Shown in pieces: positions 23,494 to 33,758 of a DNA stretch of 64,000 nt; within the stretch, counting starts at the first letter, position 1, and each line of letters begins with the position of its first letter. The notes beneath the pieces are model-generated. The model saw only the letters and a list, made by a program, of their open reading frames with translations, had not been told where the DNA came from and searched no databases. Made by a program: the position numbers and the translations under genes. This stretch comes from Microbispora catharanthi (GTDB lineage: Bacteria; Actinomycetota; Actinomycetes; Streptosporangiales; Streptosporangiaceae). The stretch spans positions 1 through 64,000 of the forward strand of contig NZ_VDMA02000017.1 of NCBI RefSeq assembly GCF_006334915.2, given 5' to 3'.

Positions 23494-26250
23494 ATGCGAA
23501 GATTCGCAACCCTGCTCGTGGTCGCCGCCGTGGCGCTGGTCACGGCCGTGATCAGAATGTCCCCGGTGTCGGCCGTCGCCGCCGACTCGTACACGTTCAA
23601 GAACGTGCAGATCCTCGGCGGCGGCTTCGTCCCCGGGATCGTCTTCAGCCCCGCTCAGAAGGACCTGATCTACGCGCGCACCGACATCGGCGGCGCGTAC
23701 CGCTGGAACCAGTCGTCCCAGACCTGGGCGCCGCTGCTCGACTGGGTCGGGCAGTCCAACTGGGGCTACAACGGCGTGGTCAGCATCGCCCCCGACCCCG
23801 CGGACGCCAACAAGGTGTACGCCGCCGTCGGCATGTACACCAACAGCTGGGACCCCAACAACGGCGCGATCCTGCGCTCGTCGAACAAGGGCGACACCTG
23901 GCAGGTGAGCCCCCTGCCGTTCAAGCTGGGCGGCAACATGCCCGGCCGCGGCATGGGCGAGCGCCTCGCGGTGGACCCGAACAAGAACAGCATCCTCTAC
24001 TTCGGCGCGCCCAGCGGCAACGGCCTGTGGCGGAGCACCGACTCCGGCGCCACCTGGTCCAAGGTGACCAACTTCCCGAACGTCGGCAACTACGTCGCCA
24101 GCCCCGGAGACGCCTACAACGGTGACAACCAGGGCGTCGTCTGGGTGACCTTCGACAAGCGGACCGGCACCTCGGGCAACGCCACCCAGACCGTCTATGT
24201 GGGCGTGGCCGACAAGGACAACACCGTCTACCGGACCACCAACGGCGGCACCTCCTGGGAGCGGGTCGCGGGTCAGCCCACCGGCTACATCGCCCACAAG
24301 GGCGTGCTCGACACGGCCAACGGCTACCTCTACATCGCCACCAGCGACACGGGCGGCCCGTACGACGGCGCCAAGGGCGACGTGTGGCGCTACGCCACCG
24401 CCACCGGCACCTGGACCCAGATCAGCCCGATTCCGTCCAGCAGCTCCGACGACTACTTCGGCTACAGCGGCCTGACCATCGACCGCCAGCACCCCGGCAC
24501 GATCATGGTCGCCACCCAGGTCTCCTGGTGGCCCGACGCGATCTTCTTCAGGAGCACCGACAGCGGCGCGACCTGGACCCGCGTCTGGGACTGGACGTCC
24601 TACCCGAACCGTAGCTTCCGCTACAAGATGGACATCTCCGCCGCTCCGTGGCTGACCTTCGGCACGAACCCCCAGCCGCCCGAGGTCACGCCCAAGCTCG
24701 GCTGGATGAACGAGTCGGTGGAGATCGACCCGTTCAACTCCGACCGGATGATGTACGGCACCGGCGCGACGATCTACGGCACCACCGACCTCACGAAGTG
24801 GGACTCCGGCGGCCAGTTCACGATCACGCCGATGGTGAAGGGCCTGGAGGAGACCGCCGTCCTCGACCTGATCAGCCCGCCGAGCGGCGCACCGCTGGTC
24901 AGCGCGCTGGGCGACATCGGCGGCTTCCGGCACACCAACCTCGACGCCGTGCCGTCCATGATGTTCACCCAGCCCGTCTTCACCTCCACGACCTCGCTCG
25001 ACTACGCCGAGACCAACCCGAGCGTGATGGTGCGGGCCGGCAACTTCACCGACTCCGACCGCCCGAACGACAGCCACGTGGCCTTCTCCACCGACGGCGG
25101 GGCCAACTGGTTCCAGGGCACAGAGCCGGGCGGGATCAACAGCGGCGGCACCGTCGCGGCGGCGGCCGACGGCAGCCGCTTCGTCTGGGCGCCGGCCGAC
25201 GCCGGCCAGCAGGTCGTCTACTCCGTCGGCTACGGCAACAGCTGGACCGCCTCCAGCGGCGTCCCGGCCAACGCGATCGTCGAGTCCGACCGCGTGAACG
25301 CGCAGAAGTTCTATGCCTTCTCCGGCGGCAAGTTCTACGTGAGCACCAACGGCGGCGCGAGCTTCAGCGCCACCGCGGCGACCGGGCTGCCCACGACCGG
25401 CGTGCACTTCAAGGCGCTGCCGGGCAAGGAGGGCGACGTCTGGCTGGCAGGCGAGGGCGGCCTGTGGCACTCCACCGACTCGGGCGCCTCGTTCACCAAG
25501 CTGTCGAACGTCAGCAGCTCGATCAACATCGGCTTCGGCAAGGCGGCGCCCGGCAAGACGTACCAGGCCCTCTACCTCGCCGGCACCGTCGACGGCGTGC
25601 AGGGCCTGTTCCGGTCCGACGACACCGGCGCGAGCTGGGTGCGCATCAACGACGACCAGCACCAGTACGGCAACATGGGCGAGGCCCTGACCGGCGACCC
25701 GCGGATCTACGGCCGGGTCTACCTCGGCACCAACGGCCGGGGCATCATCTACGGCGACCGCAACGGCGGGTCCTCCCCGTCGCCGTCGCCGTCCGCTTCA
25801 CCGTCGGCGTCCCCGTCGCCGTCCCCGTCCGCGTCGCCCTCGGCCTCTCCGTCGAAGTCGCCGTCCCCGAGCCCGTCGGCCAGCCCGTCGCCCTCGCCCA
25901 GCCCCTCCCCGAGCCCGTCGCCCTCGGCGAGCCCGTCGGGCGGCAAGGGGTGCTCGGCGACGTACAAGGTGGTCAACCAGTGGCCCGGCGGCTTCCAGGG
26001 CGAGGTCACGGTGAAGAACACCGGCAGCGCCTCGATCAGCGGCTGGAGCGTCAAGTGGGCCTTCGCGAACGGCCAGACGATCAGCCAGCTCTGGAACGGC
26101 ACGGTGAGCCAGTCCGGGGCGAACGTCACGGTCACCAACGTGAGCTACAACGGCTCGGTCGGCTCCGGGGCGTCCACCACGTTCGGGTTTCAGGCGAGCT
26201 GGAACGGCACCAACGCCGTCCCGTCGCCGGTGACCTGCACCGCCTCGTGA
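23494..26250 (+). CDS. xyloglucanase, GH74 with C-terminal CBM2
   Basis: About 918 residues from the ATG at 23494 (GGAGG upstream). A signal peptide spans roughly 1-30. The GH74 domain is made of BNR-like beta-propeller repeats (RSTDSGATW, RTTNGGTSW, HSTDSGASF). Both catalytic Asp motifs are visible: YARTDIGGAYRW (Asp64) and ALGDIGGFRH (Asp474). A Ser-Pro linker of about 60 residues follows (759-818). The CBM2 (820-918) begins and ends with cysteines (CSATYKVVNQWPGGF to VTCTAS) and has conserved tryptophans for cellulose binding. The secreted enzyme should cut xyloglucan in plant cell walls. A strong terminator follows. Confidence 0.94.
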   Translation: MRRFATLLVVAAVALVTAVIRMSPVSAVAADSYTFKNVQILGGGFVPGIVFSPAQKDLIYARTDIGGAYRWNQSSQTWAPLLDWVGQSNWGYNGVVSIAPDPADANKVYAAVGMYTNSWDPNNGAILRSSNKGDTWQVSPLPFKLGGNMPGRGMGERLAVDPNKNSILYFGAPSGNGLWRSTDSGATWSKVTNFPNVGNYVASPGDAYNGDNQGVVWVTFDKRTGTSGNATQTVYVGVADKDNTVYRTTNGGTSWERVAGQPTGYIAHKGVLDTANGYLYIATSDTGGPYDGAKGDVWRYATATGTWTQISPIPSSSSDDYFGYSGLTIDRQHPGTIMVATQVSWWPDAIFFRSTDSGATWTRVWDWTSYPNRSFRYKMDISAAPWLTFGTNPQPPEVTPKLGWMNESVEIDPFNSDRMMYGTGATIYGTTDLTKWDSGGQFTITPMVKGLEETAVLDLISPPSGAPLVSALGDIGGFRHTNLDAVPSMMFTQPVFTSTTSLDYAETNPSVMVRAGNFTDSDRPNDSHVAFSTDGGANWFQGTEPGGINSGGTVAAAADGSRFVWAPADAGQQVVYSVGYGNSWTASSGVPANAIVESDRVNAQKFYAFSGGKFYVSTNGGASFSATAATGLPTTGVHFKALPGKEGDVWLAGEGGLWHSTDSGASFTKLSNVSSSINIGFGKAAPGKTYQALYLAGTVDGVQGLFRSDDTGASWVRINDDQHQYGNMGEALTGDPRIYGRVYLGTNGRGIIYGDRNGGSSPSPSPSASPSASPSPSPSASPSASPSKSPSPSPSASPSPSPSPSPSPSPSASPSGGKGCSATYKVVNQWPGGFQGEVTVKNTGSASISGWSVKWAFANGQTISQLWNGTVSQSGANVTVTNVSYNGSVGSGASTTFGFQASWNGTNAVPSPVTCTAS

Positions 26251-26264
26251 GATAGCACGACAAC

Positions 26265-26306
26265 GGCCGTACGGATGGGCCGCCGAGGCGGCACATCCGT
26301 ACGGCC
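26265..26306 (+). terminator. terminator of the xyloglucanase gene
   Basis: GGCCGTACGGATG (26265-26277) pairs perfectly with CATCCGTACGGCC (26294-26306), and the interior GCCGCC/GGCGGC pairs as well. It starts 15 bp after the stop codon. There is no T-tract. Confidence 0.8.
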
Positions 26307-26372
26307 CGTCCGTCAGCGACCCGGCCCTACTCGGGGAAATTCGCGTGCGCCCCGAGGGCGGCCGGGTGTTGC

Positions 26373-27038
26373 ATGAATCCGATGATCGACGAACCGCTGG
26401 AACGACTGCGCGCCGCCGCCCGGCGCACGCGTGAACTCGCCCTCAAGCGGGCGGGCACCGGCCTGGGCCACGAGGACGCCGACGACGACGTCGGCACGAT
26501 CGGCACGGACGGCGCCCTCGGATTCGACCCGTTTCCCCTGCTCGAAGCCCTCCACCGCCATGGCGTACGAGCCGCGGTGATCGGGCAGGTCGCCGGCATC
26601 ATGCACGGATCCACCGAACTGACCGGCGATCTGGATCTGCTCTGGGACGGCGAACCGGTCCACGCCCCGGCCCTGGCGGCCGCCTTCATGTCCGTCGACG
26701 CCCGGCTCTCCGACGAAACGGGCGCCCCCATGGCGACTCATCCGGACGCTCTGCTCCGCCCCAAAGTGCAGTTCACCGCGCCCGGAGCGAGCGGCGACTG
26801 CTGCACCCCCGCGCTCCCCTGGGGCAACCTGCGAGTCCGGGAGATCCTCGACAGGGCGGTCACGGCATACGGCCCGGGCGCCCTGGAAGTTCACTACGTG
26901 TCCCGGGAGGACCTCATCCGGATGCGGCGGGCCATAGGCCGCCCCAAGGACCTCCGGCGAGCAGCCGAGCTCGACAGTCTCGCGCCGGACCTGCGAATGA
27001 TCCGGAGAACGCCGGATTCCCGTCAATTCCGGCGGTAA
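26373..27038 (+). CDS. nucleotidyltransferase-fold protein
   Basis: 221 residues. The segment VRAAVIGQVAGIMHGS followed by ELTGDLDLLWDGE has the G-x-x-A-x-x-x-H-G-S and D-x-D pattern of minimal nucleotidyltransferases (AbiEii/DUF6036-like). The C-terminus carries SREDLIRMRRAIGRPKDLRR, which often follows in this group. It should transfer a nucleotide to a protein or small molecule, but the partner is unknown. A fragment of a phosphotransferase follows 28 bp downstream. Confidence 0.75.
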   Translation: MNPMIDEPLERLRAAARRTRELALKRAGTGLGHEDADDDVGTIGTDGALGFDPFPLLEALHRHGVRAAVIGQVAGIMHGSTELTGDLDLLWDGEPVHAPALAAAFMSVDARLSDETGAPMATHPDALLRPKVQFTAPGASGDCCTPALPWGNLRVREILDRAVTAYGPGALEVHYVSREDLIRMRRAIGRPKDLRRAAELDSLAPDLRMIRRTPDSRQFRR

Positions 27039-27065
27039 GCCCGGGCTCACTTCCTCTCCCCCTCT

Positions 27066-27236
27066 CAGGGGGCGCGGCCGGAGGTGGCCGCGCGGCTGCT
27101 CATGGAGACCCGCCTGATGCCGTGGCCCGCGCAGCGGCTGCCGTTGCCCGTCCCGATCCCTCACGTCCTGCGGCAGGAGCCGTTGGTCGTACGGCACGAG
27201 ATGGTCGCCGGTGAGCCGCTCAAGACCTTCGAAGCC
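27066..27236 (+). pseudogene. fragment of an aminoglycoside/choline-type phosphotransferase
   Basis: About 57 codons read ARPEVAARLLMETRLMPWPA, then QRLPLPVPIPHVLRQEPL and RHEMVAGEPL. This matches the part of APH-type kinases around the early P-L-P-V-P-x-P segment and the following strand with its P/A-G-E turn. Neither the ATP-binding front nor the catalytic H-x-D-x-x-x-x-N part is present. It is therefore a remnant. The similarity is short, so confidence is moderate. Confidence 0.45.
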
Positions 27237-27409
27237 GCGGGACGTTGGTTGTCACTGCGGACCGCGGGCACTTCCGCGCCTGTGAGACGGAGCGACTGGT
27301 GAGGAAAGACCCTACGGATGTGACCTTCGACTGGTATCTCCGCAGGGCCCTTCGCATAGCCTTGCCTGGGCGGGCCGTCGGGCCGCGCCGGGACAGGGGT
27401 GACTGCGCG

Positions 27410-29467
27410 ATGGCGATCGGAGTTTACGTCGCGGCCGGCGACGCGAGGAGCAACAAGGGCACGATCGCCCTCGGCATGATCGAACTGCTGACCCGCCAGG
27501 TGGGCACGGTCGGCGTGTTCCGGCCGGTCGTCCGGTCAGGCCGCCAGGACAGCCTGGTCAACACCGCGCGCAGCCGCTTCGGGATCGGCCTGCCCTACGC
27601 CATGTGCACGGGCGTCACCTACGAGGAGGTGCACGCCGACGAGGAGCGCGCGGCCGGGGAGATCCTGGCCCGCTACCGGGCGCTCGCCGGGCGGTGCGAC
27701 GCGGTCGTGGTGATCGGCACCGACTACACCGACGTGGGCGCGCCCACCGAGTTCGTGTTCAACGCCGAACTCGCCGCAAACCTGGGCACACCGGTGATGA
27801 ACGTGGTGACCGGGCTCGACCGCACCCCCGACGAGATCGCCGCGGCGGTCGAGATGTCGCGCAAGGAACTGGCCGAGCGGCACGCCACCGAGCTGGCCAC
27901 GGTCGTCACGCGGGTCGCCCCCGGCCTGGTGGACGAGGTCGCCGCCCGCGTCCCCGCGTACGTCCTGCCGGAGGTGCGGCGGCTGTCCGCGCCGACGGTC
28001 AGCGACCTGATGGCCGCCTGCGACGGCGACCTGTTCATGGGCGACGCCGACCAGCTCGGCCGGGAGACGGGCGGGCTGATGATCGGCGCGATGTCGCTGC
28101 CGAACATCCTGGAGCGCCTCACCGAGGGACTGGCGGTCGTCGTCCCCGCCGACCGGGCCGCCGCGCTGGTGCCGGGGCTGCTGGCCGCGCACAAGGCCCC
28201 CACGTTCCCCGCCCTGTCCGCGATCATCCTCAACGGCGGGCTCGAGTTGCCCGACGCGGTCGTCCGCCTGCTGAAGGGCATGGACATCCGGCTGCCGATC
28301 ATCACGACCGGCGGCGGCACGTTCGAGACCGCGACCAGGCTGTCGAAGGCCGAGGGCCGGTTCAGCCCGGACGCCAAGGGCAAGATCGACACGGCGCTCG
28401 GGGTCTTCGCCGAGCACGTCGACGCCGGGGCGCTGCTGCGCAACCTGCAGGTCACCAAGGCCGCGGCGATCACCCCGCTCATGTTCGAGTACAACCTGCT
28501 GGACCGCGCCCGTGCCGACCGCAAGCACATCGTGCTGCCGGAGGGCGCCGAGCCGCGGATCCTGCGCGCCGCCGACAGCCTGCTGCGCCGGGGCGTGGCC
28601 GAGCTGACCCTGCTGGGCGACGAGCGGGAGATCCGGCTGGCGGCGGCCACGATGGGCCTGGCCGTCGACGGCGCCCGCGTGGTCAGCCCGTTCGACCCGG
28701 AGCTGCGCGAGCTGTTCGCCGAGGAGTACGCCCGGCTGCGCGCGCACAAGGGCGCGACGGTCGGGCAGGCCCGCGACATCGTCACCGACGTCTCCTATTT
28801 CGGCACGATGATGGTCCACCTCGGGCTGGCCGACGGCATGGTCTCCGGCGCCGCCCACACCACCGCCCACACGATCAGGCCCTCGTTCGAGATCATCAAG
28901 ACCTCGCCGGGCGTCGGCGTCGTGTCCAGCGTCTTCTTCATGTGCCTGGCCGACCGTGTCCTCGTGTACGGCGACTGCGCCGTCGTCCCCGACCCCACGG
29001 CCGTCCAGCTCGCCGACATCGCGATCTCGTCGGCCGCCACGGCCGCCAGGTTCGGGGTCGAGCCGCGCGTGGCCATGCTGTCGTACTCGACCGGCGAGTC
29101 CGGCGCGGGGCCCGAGGTGGACAAGGTGCGCGAGGCCACCGCGCGGGTCCGCGAGCTGCGGCCGGATCTGCCCGTCGAGGGCCCGATCCAGTACGACGCC
29201 GCGGCCGAGCCGAGCGTGGCGCGCACCAAGATGCCCGGCAGCCCGGTCGCCGGGCGGGCGACGGTGTTCGTGGTGCCCGACCTCAACACGGGCAACAACC
29301 TCTACAAGGCCGTGCAGCGCAGCGCCGGCGCGGTCGCGATCGGGCCGGTCCTGCAGGGCCTGCGCAAGCCGGTCAACGACCTGTCCCGCGGCGCGACCGT
29401 GGGCGACATCGTCAACACCGTCGCGATCACGGCCATCCAGGCGCAGGCGCACGGGGAGGCACAGTGA
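27410..29467 (+). CDS. pta: phosphate acetyltransferase, long form
   Basis: 685 residues. The C-terminal catalytic domain (about 365-680) has the family features ADGMVSGAAHTTAHTIRPSF, YSTGESGAGPEVDKV and NTGNNLYKAVQRSAGAVAIG. The N-terminal half carries a P-loop-like regulatory domain (VYVAAGDARSNKGTIALG) and a DRTGG-type domain, as in enterobacterial-style Pta. It converts acetyl-CoA and phosphate to acetyl phosphate and CoA. It is followed by ackA, so together they make acetate and ATP or activate acetate. The start is the ATG at 27410; its ribosome site is weak. The stop overlaps the first repeat of the array at 29464. Confidence 0.95.
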   Translation: MAIGVYVAAGDARSNKGTIALGMIELLTRQVGTVGVFRPVVRSGRQDSLVNTARSRFGIGLPYAMCTGVTYEEVHADEERAAGEILARYRALAGRCDAVVVIGTDYTDVGAPTEFVFNAELAANLGTPVMNVVTGLDRTPDEIAAAVEMSRKELAERHATELATVVTRVAPGLVDEVAARVPAYVLPEVRRLSAPTVSDLMAACDGDLFMGDADQLGRETGGLMIGAMSLPNILERLTEGLAVVVPADRAAALVPGLLAAHKAPTFPALSAIILNGGLELPDAVVRLLKGMDIRLPIITTGGGTFETATRLSKAEGRFSPDAKGKIDTALGVFAEHVDAGALLRNLQVTKAAAITPLMFEYNLLDRARADRKHIVLPEGAEPRILRAADSLLRRGVAELTLLGDEREIRLAAATMGLAVDGARVVSPFDPELRELFAEEYARLRAHKGATVGQARDIVTDVSYFGTMMVHLGLADGMVSGAAHTTAHTIRPSFEIIKTSPGVGVVSSVFFMCLADRVLVYGDCAVVPDPTAVQLADIAISSAATAARFGVEPRVAMLSYSTGESGAGPEVDKVREATARVRELRPDLPVEGPIQYDAAAEPSVARTKMPGSPVAGRATVFVVPDLNTGNNLYKAVQRSAGAVAIGPVLQGLRKPVNDLSRGATVGDIVNTVAITAIQAQAHGEAQ

Positions 29468-29550
29468 GCGCGCGGGCGCGATGGGAGACACAGTGAGCGC
29501 GCAGGCGCGGCAGGGCACACAGTGAGCGCGCGGGCGCGGGAGGAGACACA

Positions 29551-29554
<4 letters not shown>
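29464..29554 (+). repeat. three tandem 29-nt units forming coupled micro-ORFs between pta and ackA
   Basis: GTG codons lie at 29464, 29493, 29522 and 29551, exactly 29 nt apart. Each unit opens GTGAGCGCGC and ends in a purine-rich ribosome site followed by ACACA. Because 29 is not a multiple of 3, each unit reads as 10 codons and a TGA that overlaps the next GTG as GTGA. The predicted peptides are VSARARWETQ, VSAQARQGTQ and VSARAREETQ. The pta TGA overlaps the first GTG, and the fourth GTG is the ackA start. The units differ at only a few positions, so they arose by tandem duplication of the original stop/start overlap. Confidence 0.9.
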
Positions 29555-30729
<1,175 letters not shown>

Positions 30730-30777
30730 ACCGGCCGATCGCCGCCGCGGTCGTCCGCTGGCTATCGTGGGCAGCGA

Positions 30778-31215
30778 ATGGGGGTGAGCCGTGTGGCGAC
30801 GGCTGAGGACAGTCGTACGGGTGGGAAAGAGGGCACTGCCGATTCGCCGGGCTGGCTCGACCGGGTCCGGGCGACTCCGGCGGGCCGGTTGACGCTGCGG
30901 ATCGTCATCGGGGTGATCGGCACCGCGCTCGTGGTCACCGGCCTGATCATGGTGCCCTTTCCGGGCCCGGGCTGGCTGGTGGTCTTCGCCGGGCTCGCCG
31001 TCCTGGCCACGGAGTTCGCCTGGGCGTCCCGGCTGCTGCAGTTCGCCAAGGAGAGGGTCAGGGCGGCGACCGACTGGCTGAAGCGGCAGAACTGGTTCGT
31101 CCGCATCGTCGCGGGCGCGCTCACCCTGCTCTGCGCCGGGGCCATCGTCTGGGTGTCGGTCCGGCTGACCCTCGGCATCGACCTGATCCAGAAGGCCCGC
31201 GAGCTTCTGAGCTGA
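30778..31215 (+). CDS. TIGR02611 family (PGPGW) membrane protein
   Basis: 145 residues. The motif MVPFPGPGWLVVFAGLAVLATEFAWA is the hallmark of this family; two hydrophobic hairpin helices surround it (about 40-62 and 64-82). A third hydrophobic segment lies near 107-127. The function is unknown. Several starts (ATG 30778, GTG 30784, GTG 30793) are possible within the first codons. Confidence 0.85.
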   Translation: MGVSRVATAEDSRTGGKEGTADSPGWLDRVRATPAGRLTLRIVIGVIGTALVVTGLIMVPFPGPGWLVVFAGLAVLATEFAWASRLLQFAKERVRAATDWLKRQNWFVRIVAGALTLLCAGAIVWVSVRLTLGIDLIQKARELLS

Positions 31216-31218
31216 CCG

Positions 31219-32391
31219 TCAGGCGCGGGCCAGCCTGCGGACCGCCAGTTCGCCGAGCAGCGTCGCGCCGTCGGACAGGATGGCGTCGTCGAACTCCGCC
31301 TCCGCCGAGTGGTTGGACGGGGCCGTGGCGAGATCCCGGCCGGGCGGGCAGGCGCCGACCACGAGGAACGCCCCCGGCACCTGCTCCAGCACGTACGAGA
31401 AGTCCTCCGAGCCGGTCGCCGGGGTGGGCAGCGGGAAGTAGCGGTCCTCGCCGAGGGCCTCCCGCACCGTCCGGGCGGCGAACTCCGCCTCGGCGTCGTC
31501 GTTCACCGTCACGGGATAGCCGAGGCCGAACGCGCAGTCGACGGTGAGGCCGTGCGCCTCCCCGATTCCGCGGGCGAGCCGGACCAGGCCCTCCCTGACG
31601 CGGTCGCGCGAGCCGGCCGAGAACGTGCGCACGGTGGTCTCGAAGACGGCCTCGTCCGGGATCACGTTGTCGGTGGTGCCGGCGTGGAAGCTGCCGACGG
31701 TCACCACGACCGGGTCGAACACATCGTAGCCGCGAGTGACGTGGGTCTGCAGCGCCGTCACGATCTCGCAGGCCGCGGGGATCGGGTCGAGGGCGCGGTG
31801 CGGGGAGGAGCCGTGGCCGCCCCTGCCGCGCACGGTCACGGTCAGCGTGTCGGCCGCGGCCAGCACGGGTCCGCCCTTGGTCAGGAACAGCCCGCGCGGG
31901 ATCGTCGTGGAGAAGACGTGCACGCCGTACGCCGCGACGGGCCTCGCCCCGGCCGCGTCGAGCACGCCCTCCTCGATCATCAGCCGGGCGCCCTCCTGGC
32001 CCTCCTCGCCGGGCTGGAACATCAGCACCACGTCACCGGCGAGGTCGGCGCGGCGCTCGCTGAGCAGGCGGGCGGCTCCCACCAGCATGGCCGTGTGCAG
32101 GTCGTGGCCGCAGGCGTGCATGCGGCCGTCGAAACGCGACCGGTAGGGCACGTCGGTCTTCTCGTGCACCGGCAGCGCGTCCATGTCGGCGCGCAGCAGC
32201 ACGGCGGGGCCCGGGCGGCCGCCGCGCAGAACGGCGGTCACCGACGACAGGCGCTCGCCCGTGGTGATCTCCAGGGGCAGGCCGTCGAGCGCCGCGAGCA
32301 CCTTCTCCTGCGTGCGGGGCAGGTCGAGGCCGATCTCCGGCTCCCGGTGCAGCGCGCGGCGGAGCTCGACGAGATCATCCTGGAGGGTCAT
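31219..32391 (-). CDS. M20 family amidohydrolase
   Basis: 390 residues of the N-acyl amino acid/hippurate hydrolase type. Metal-binding motifs are visible: MHACGHDLHTAM (about 91-102), FQPGEEGQEGARLMIEEG, GVHVFSTTIPRG and a C-terminal TGSEDFSYVLEQVPGAF. It should remove an acyl group from an N-acyl amino acid or peptide in the cytosol. AGGTGG lies upstream of the ATG. It is transcribed with the Cpn10-like gene upstream, with a 27-nt gap. Confidence 0.92.
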   Translation of the reverse strand: MTLQDDLVELRRALHREPEIGLDLPRTQEKVLAALDGLPLEITTGERLSSVTAVLRGGRPGPAVLLRADMDALPVHEKTDVPYRSRFDGRMHACGHDLHTAMLVGAARLLSERRADLAGDVVLMFQPGEEGQEGARLMIEEGVLDAAGARPVAAYGVHVFSTTIPRGLFLTKGGPVLAAADTLTVTVRGRGGHGSSPHRALDPIPAACEIVTALQTHVTRGYDVFDPVVVTVGSFHAGTTDNVIPDEAVFETTVRTFSAGSRDRVREGLVRLARGIGEAHGLTVDCAFGLGYPVTVNDDAEAEFAARTVREALGEDRYFPLPTPATGSEDFSYVLEQVPGAFLVVGACPPGRDLATAPSNHSAEAEFDDAILSDGATLLGELAVRRLARA

Positions 32392-32418
32392 GGTCCACCT
32401 TGGCGCAAGGTCGGGAGG

Positions 32419-32739
32419 TCAGAGGTAGAGGCCGGTGCCGTGGTCGGTCTGCTGCGTCGCCACGGCGTGCAGGTCGCGCTCGCGCAGCACCAGGTAGAGC
32501 TGGCCCTGGACCTCCACCTCGTACTGGTCCTCGGGGTTGAACAGGACCTTGTCGCCGGTCTTGACCGACCTGACGCTGGCGCCGGCGCCGGACACCTCGC
32601 CCCAGACGAGCCGGTTGGCCATCTTGACCGTGGCCGGGATGACGATGCCCGCGCTGCTGCGCCGTTCCTCAAGCTCCCGCTCAACCTTGACCATCACGCG
32701 GTCGTGCAGCATCTGGATCTCGAACTTCGGGTCAGCCAC
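32419..32739 (-). CDS. GroES (Cpn10)-like protein
   Basis: 106 residues. LHDRVMVKVERELEERRSSAGIVIP is the Cpn10 first strand and mobile-loop region, followed by GEVSGAGASVRSVKTGDKVLF and a C-terminal strand. It differs from the usual GroES in the mobile loop and lacks an adjacent groEL. It may be a specialised co-chaperone. The GTG start at 32739 has no ribosome site, and a TACACT-type box lies just upstream. The mRNA may be leaderless. Confidence 0.8.
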   Translation of the reverse strand: MADPKFEIQMLHDRVMVKVERELEERRSSAGIVIPATVKMANRLVWGEVSGAGASVRSVKTGDKVLFNPEDQYEVEVQGQLYLVLRERDLHAVATQQTDHGTGLYL

Positions 32740-32801
32740 GCTGGAAGTGTACGCGCAGCGGCCCCGGGCACCGTCATCGGAGGTTCACCGGCGGCGGGGG
32801 C

Positions 32802-33401
32802 TCACCGGCGGCCCATGGCCAGGTCGTAGCCCGTTCCGGAGTGGCGGTAGACGCCGCCCTTGCCCCACTTCAGCACCTGGAACCGTACGTGGACGGTGTT
32901 GGAGGCTACGCCGGTCAGGTCGGCCATCATCTTCTCGGACAGGTCGACGATCGCCGGGATGTCGTGCTGGGCCACGGCCCACTCGGCCGGGCCGAAGTCC
33001 TCGACGACGCCGATCGCGCTCTTCCCCTTGTAGGTGATCCGCACCTTGGTGCCGAGGGGCCAGTAGGGGCTGGCGACGGTCCGGTACCGCATCGGCTTGC
33101 CGGACGCGGTCTCGGCGTCCCAGAAGGACGTGGCGGTGGAGACGCCGGAGGGCAGGGAGGCGGCCTTCTTCATCTCGTCGTACGCCGTGCGGAGGGTCGC
33201 GTTGAAGGCCGCGCCCAGGGTGACCAGATCGGTGGGGGTCGGGCGGGCGGTGTCCGGGGAGGCGACGGGCGCCGTCCGGGTGAGCGGCGCGGAGGAGGGA
33301 GCCTGAGGGATCACCGAGGCGTCCGCGGCGGTGGCCGCGCCGGCGACGAGTGTGGTTCCGGCCATCGCCATGGTGATCGCCTGACGGGCTCGCTTGCGCA
33401 T
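32802..33401 (-). CDS. secreted RlpA-like double-psi beta-barrel protein
   Basis: 199 residues. A signal peptide (RKRARQAITMAMAGTTLVAG, cleavage near ADAS) is followed by a Pro/Ala/Thr linker. The RlpA-like barrel covers about 95-199: TSFWDAETASGKPMRYRTVA, PYWPLGTKVRITYKGKSAIG, VVEDFGPAEWAVAQHDIPAI and LSEKMMADLTG. Such proteins bind or cleave peptidoglycan glycan strands. AAAGGA precedes the ATG. A long upstream leader (33402-33690) lies on the same strand. Confidence 0.85.
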   Translation of the reverse strand: MRKRARQAITMAMAGTTLVAGAATAADASVIPQAPSSAPLTRTAPVASPDTARPTPTDLVTLGAAFNATLRTAYDEMKKAASLPSGVSTATSFWDAETASGKPMRYRTVASPYWPLGTKVRITYKGKSAIGVVEDFGPAEWAVAQHDIPAIVDLSEKMMADLTGVASNTVHVRFQVLKWGKGGVYRHSGTGYDLAMGRR

Positions 33402-33758
33402 GAGGGTCCTTTCGTCTCGGTCGCGGGGCGGCCCTCGGGGGAACAGGGCCTCGCGTCGTCGAGGAGTCCCGGCTGGCCGGCGGGCTCCGCACGCGCGCCC
33501 GGGCGTGGCGGAGCCGCCCTCGGAGAGGAGGAACGGAAGGCTCCTGAAGCGGGTCGCGCGTTCCCTGGGGAAGGGGATACGACGGTGATGCGATGTACGG
33601 GGGATTTATGGGGCAAAAGGTGATGTGAGGCACGAGTATAGGGAAAGAGGGAGTAAAGGGGACAAATCGATCTAAATTGCAGGTAGATCGTCCTTGACGT
33701 GGGCATCCGGAAAGCGCTCTCATGGCAAGATCAGTCAAAGCGACGGCAAGGGGCCGGC
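33402..33758. other. divergent intergenic region of 357 nt
   Basis: It serves the leftward RlpA-like gene and the rightward DUF1349 gene. The part near 33590-33700 is AT-rich for this genome and should hold the promoters. The remaining 190 nt or so would form a long GC-rich 5' leader of the RlpA-like gene. I see no clear riboswitch consensus in it. Confidence 0.5.

Noticed and set aside
25770-25950. Simple-sequence repeat in DNA
   Set aside because: It is the Ser-Pro linker of the xyloglucanase and needs no separate explanation.
33402-33700. ydaO (c-di-AMP) riboswitch before the RlpA-like gene
   Set aside because: Such genes often have one, and the leader is long and GC-rich, but I could not find the conserved ydaO core. 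A covariance-model search would decide.
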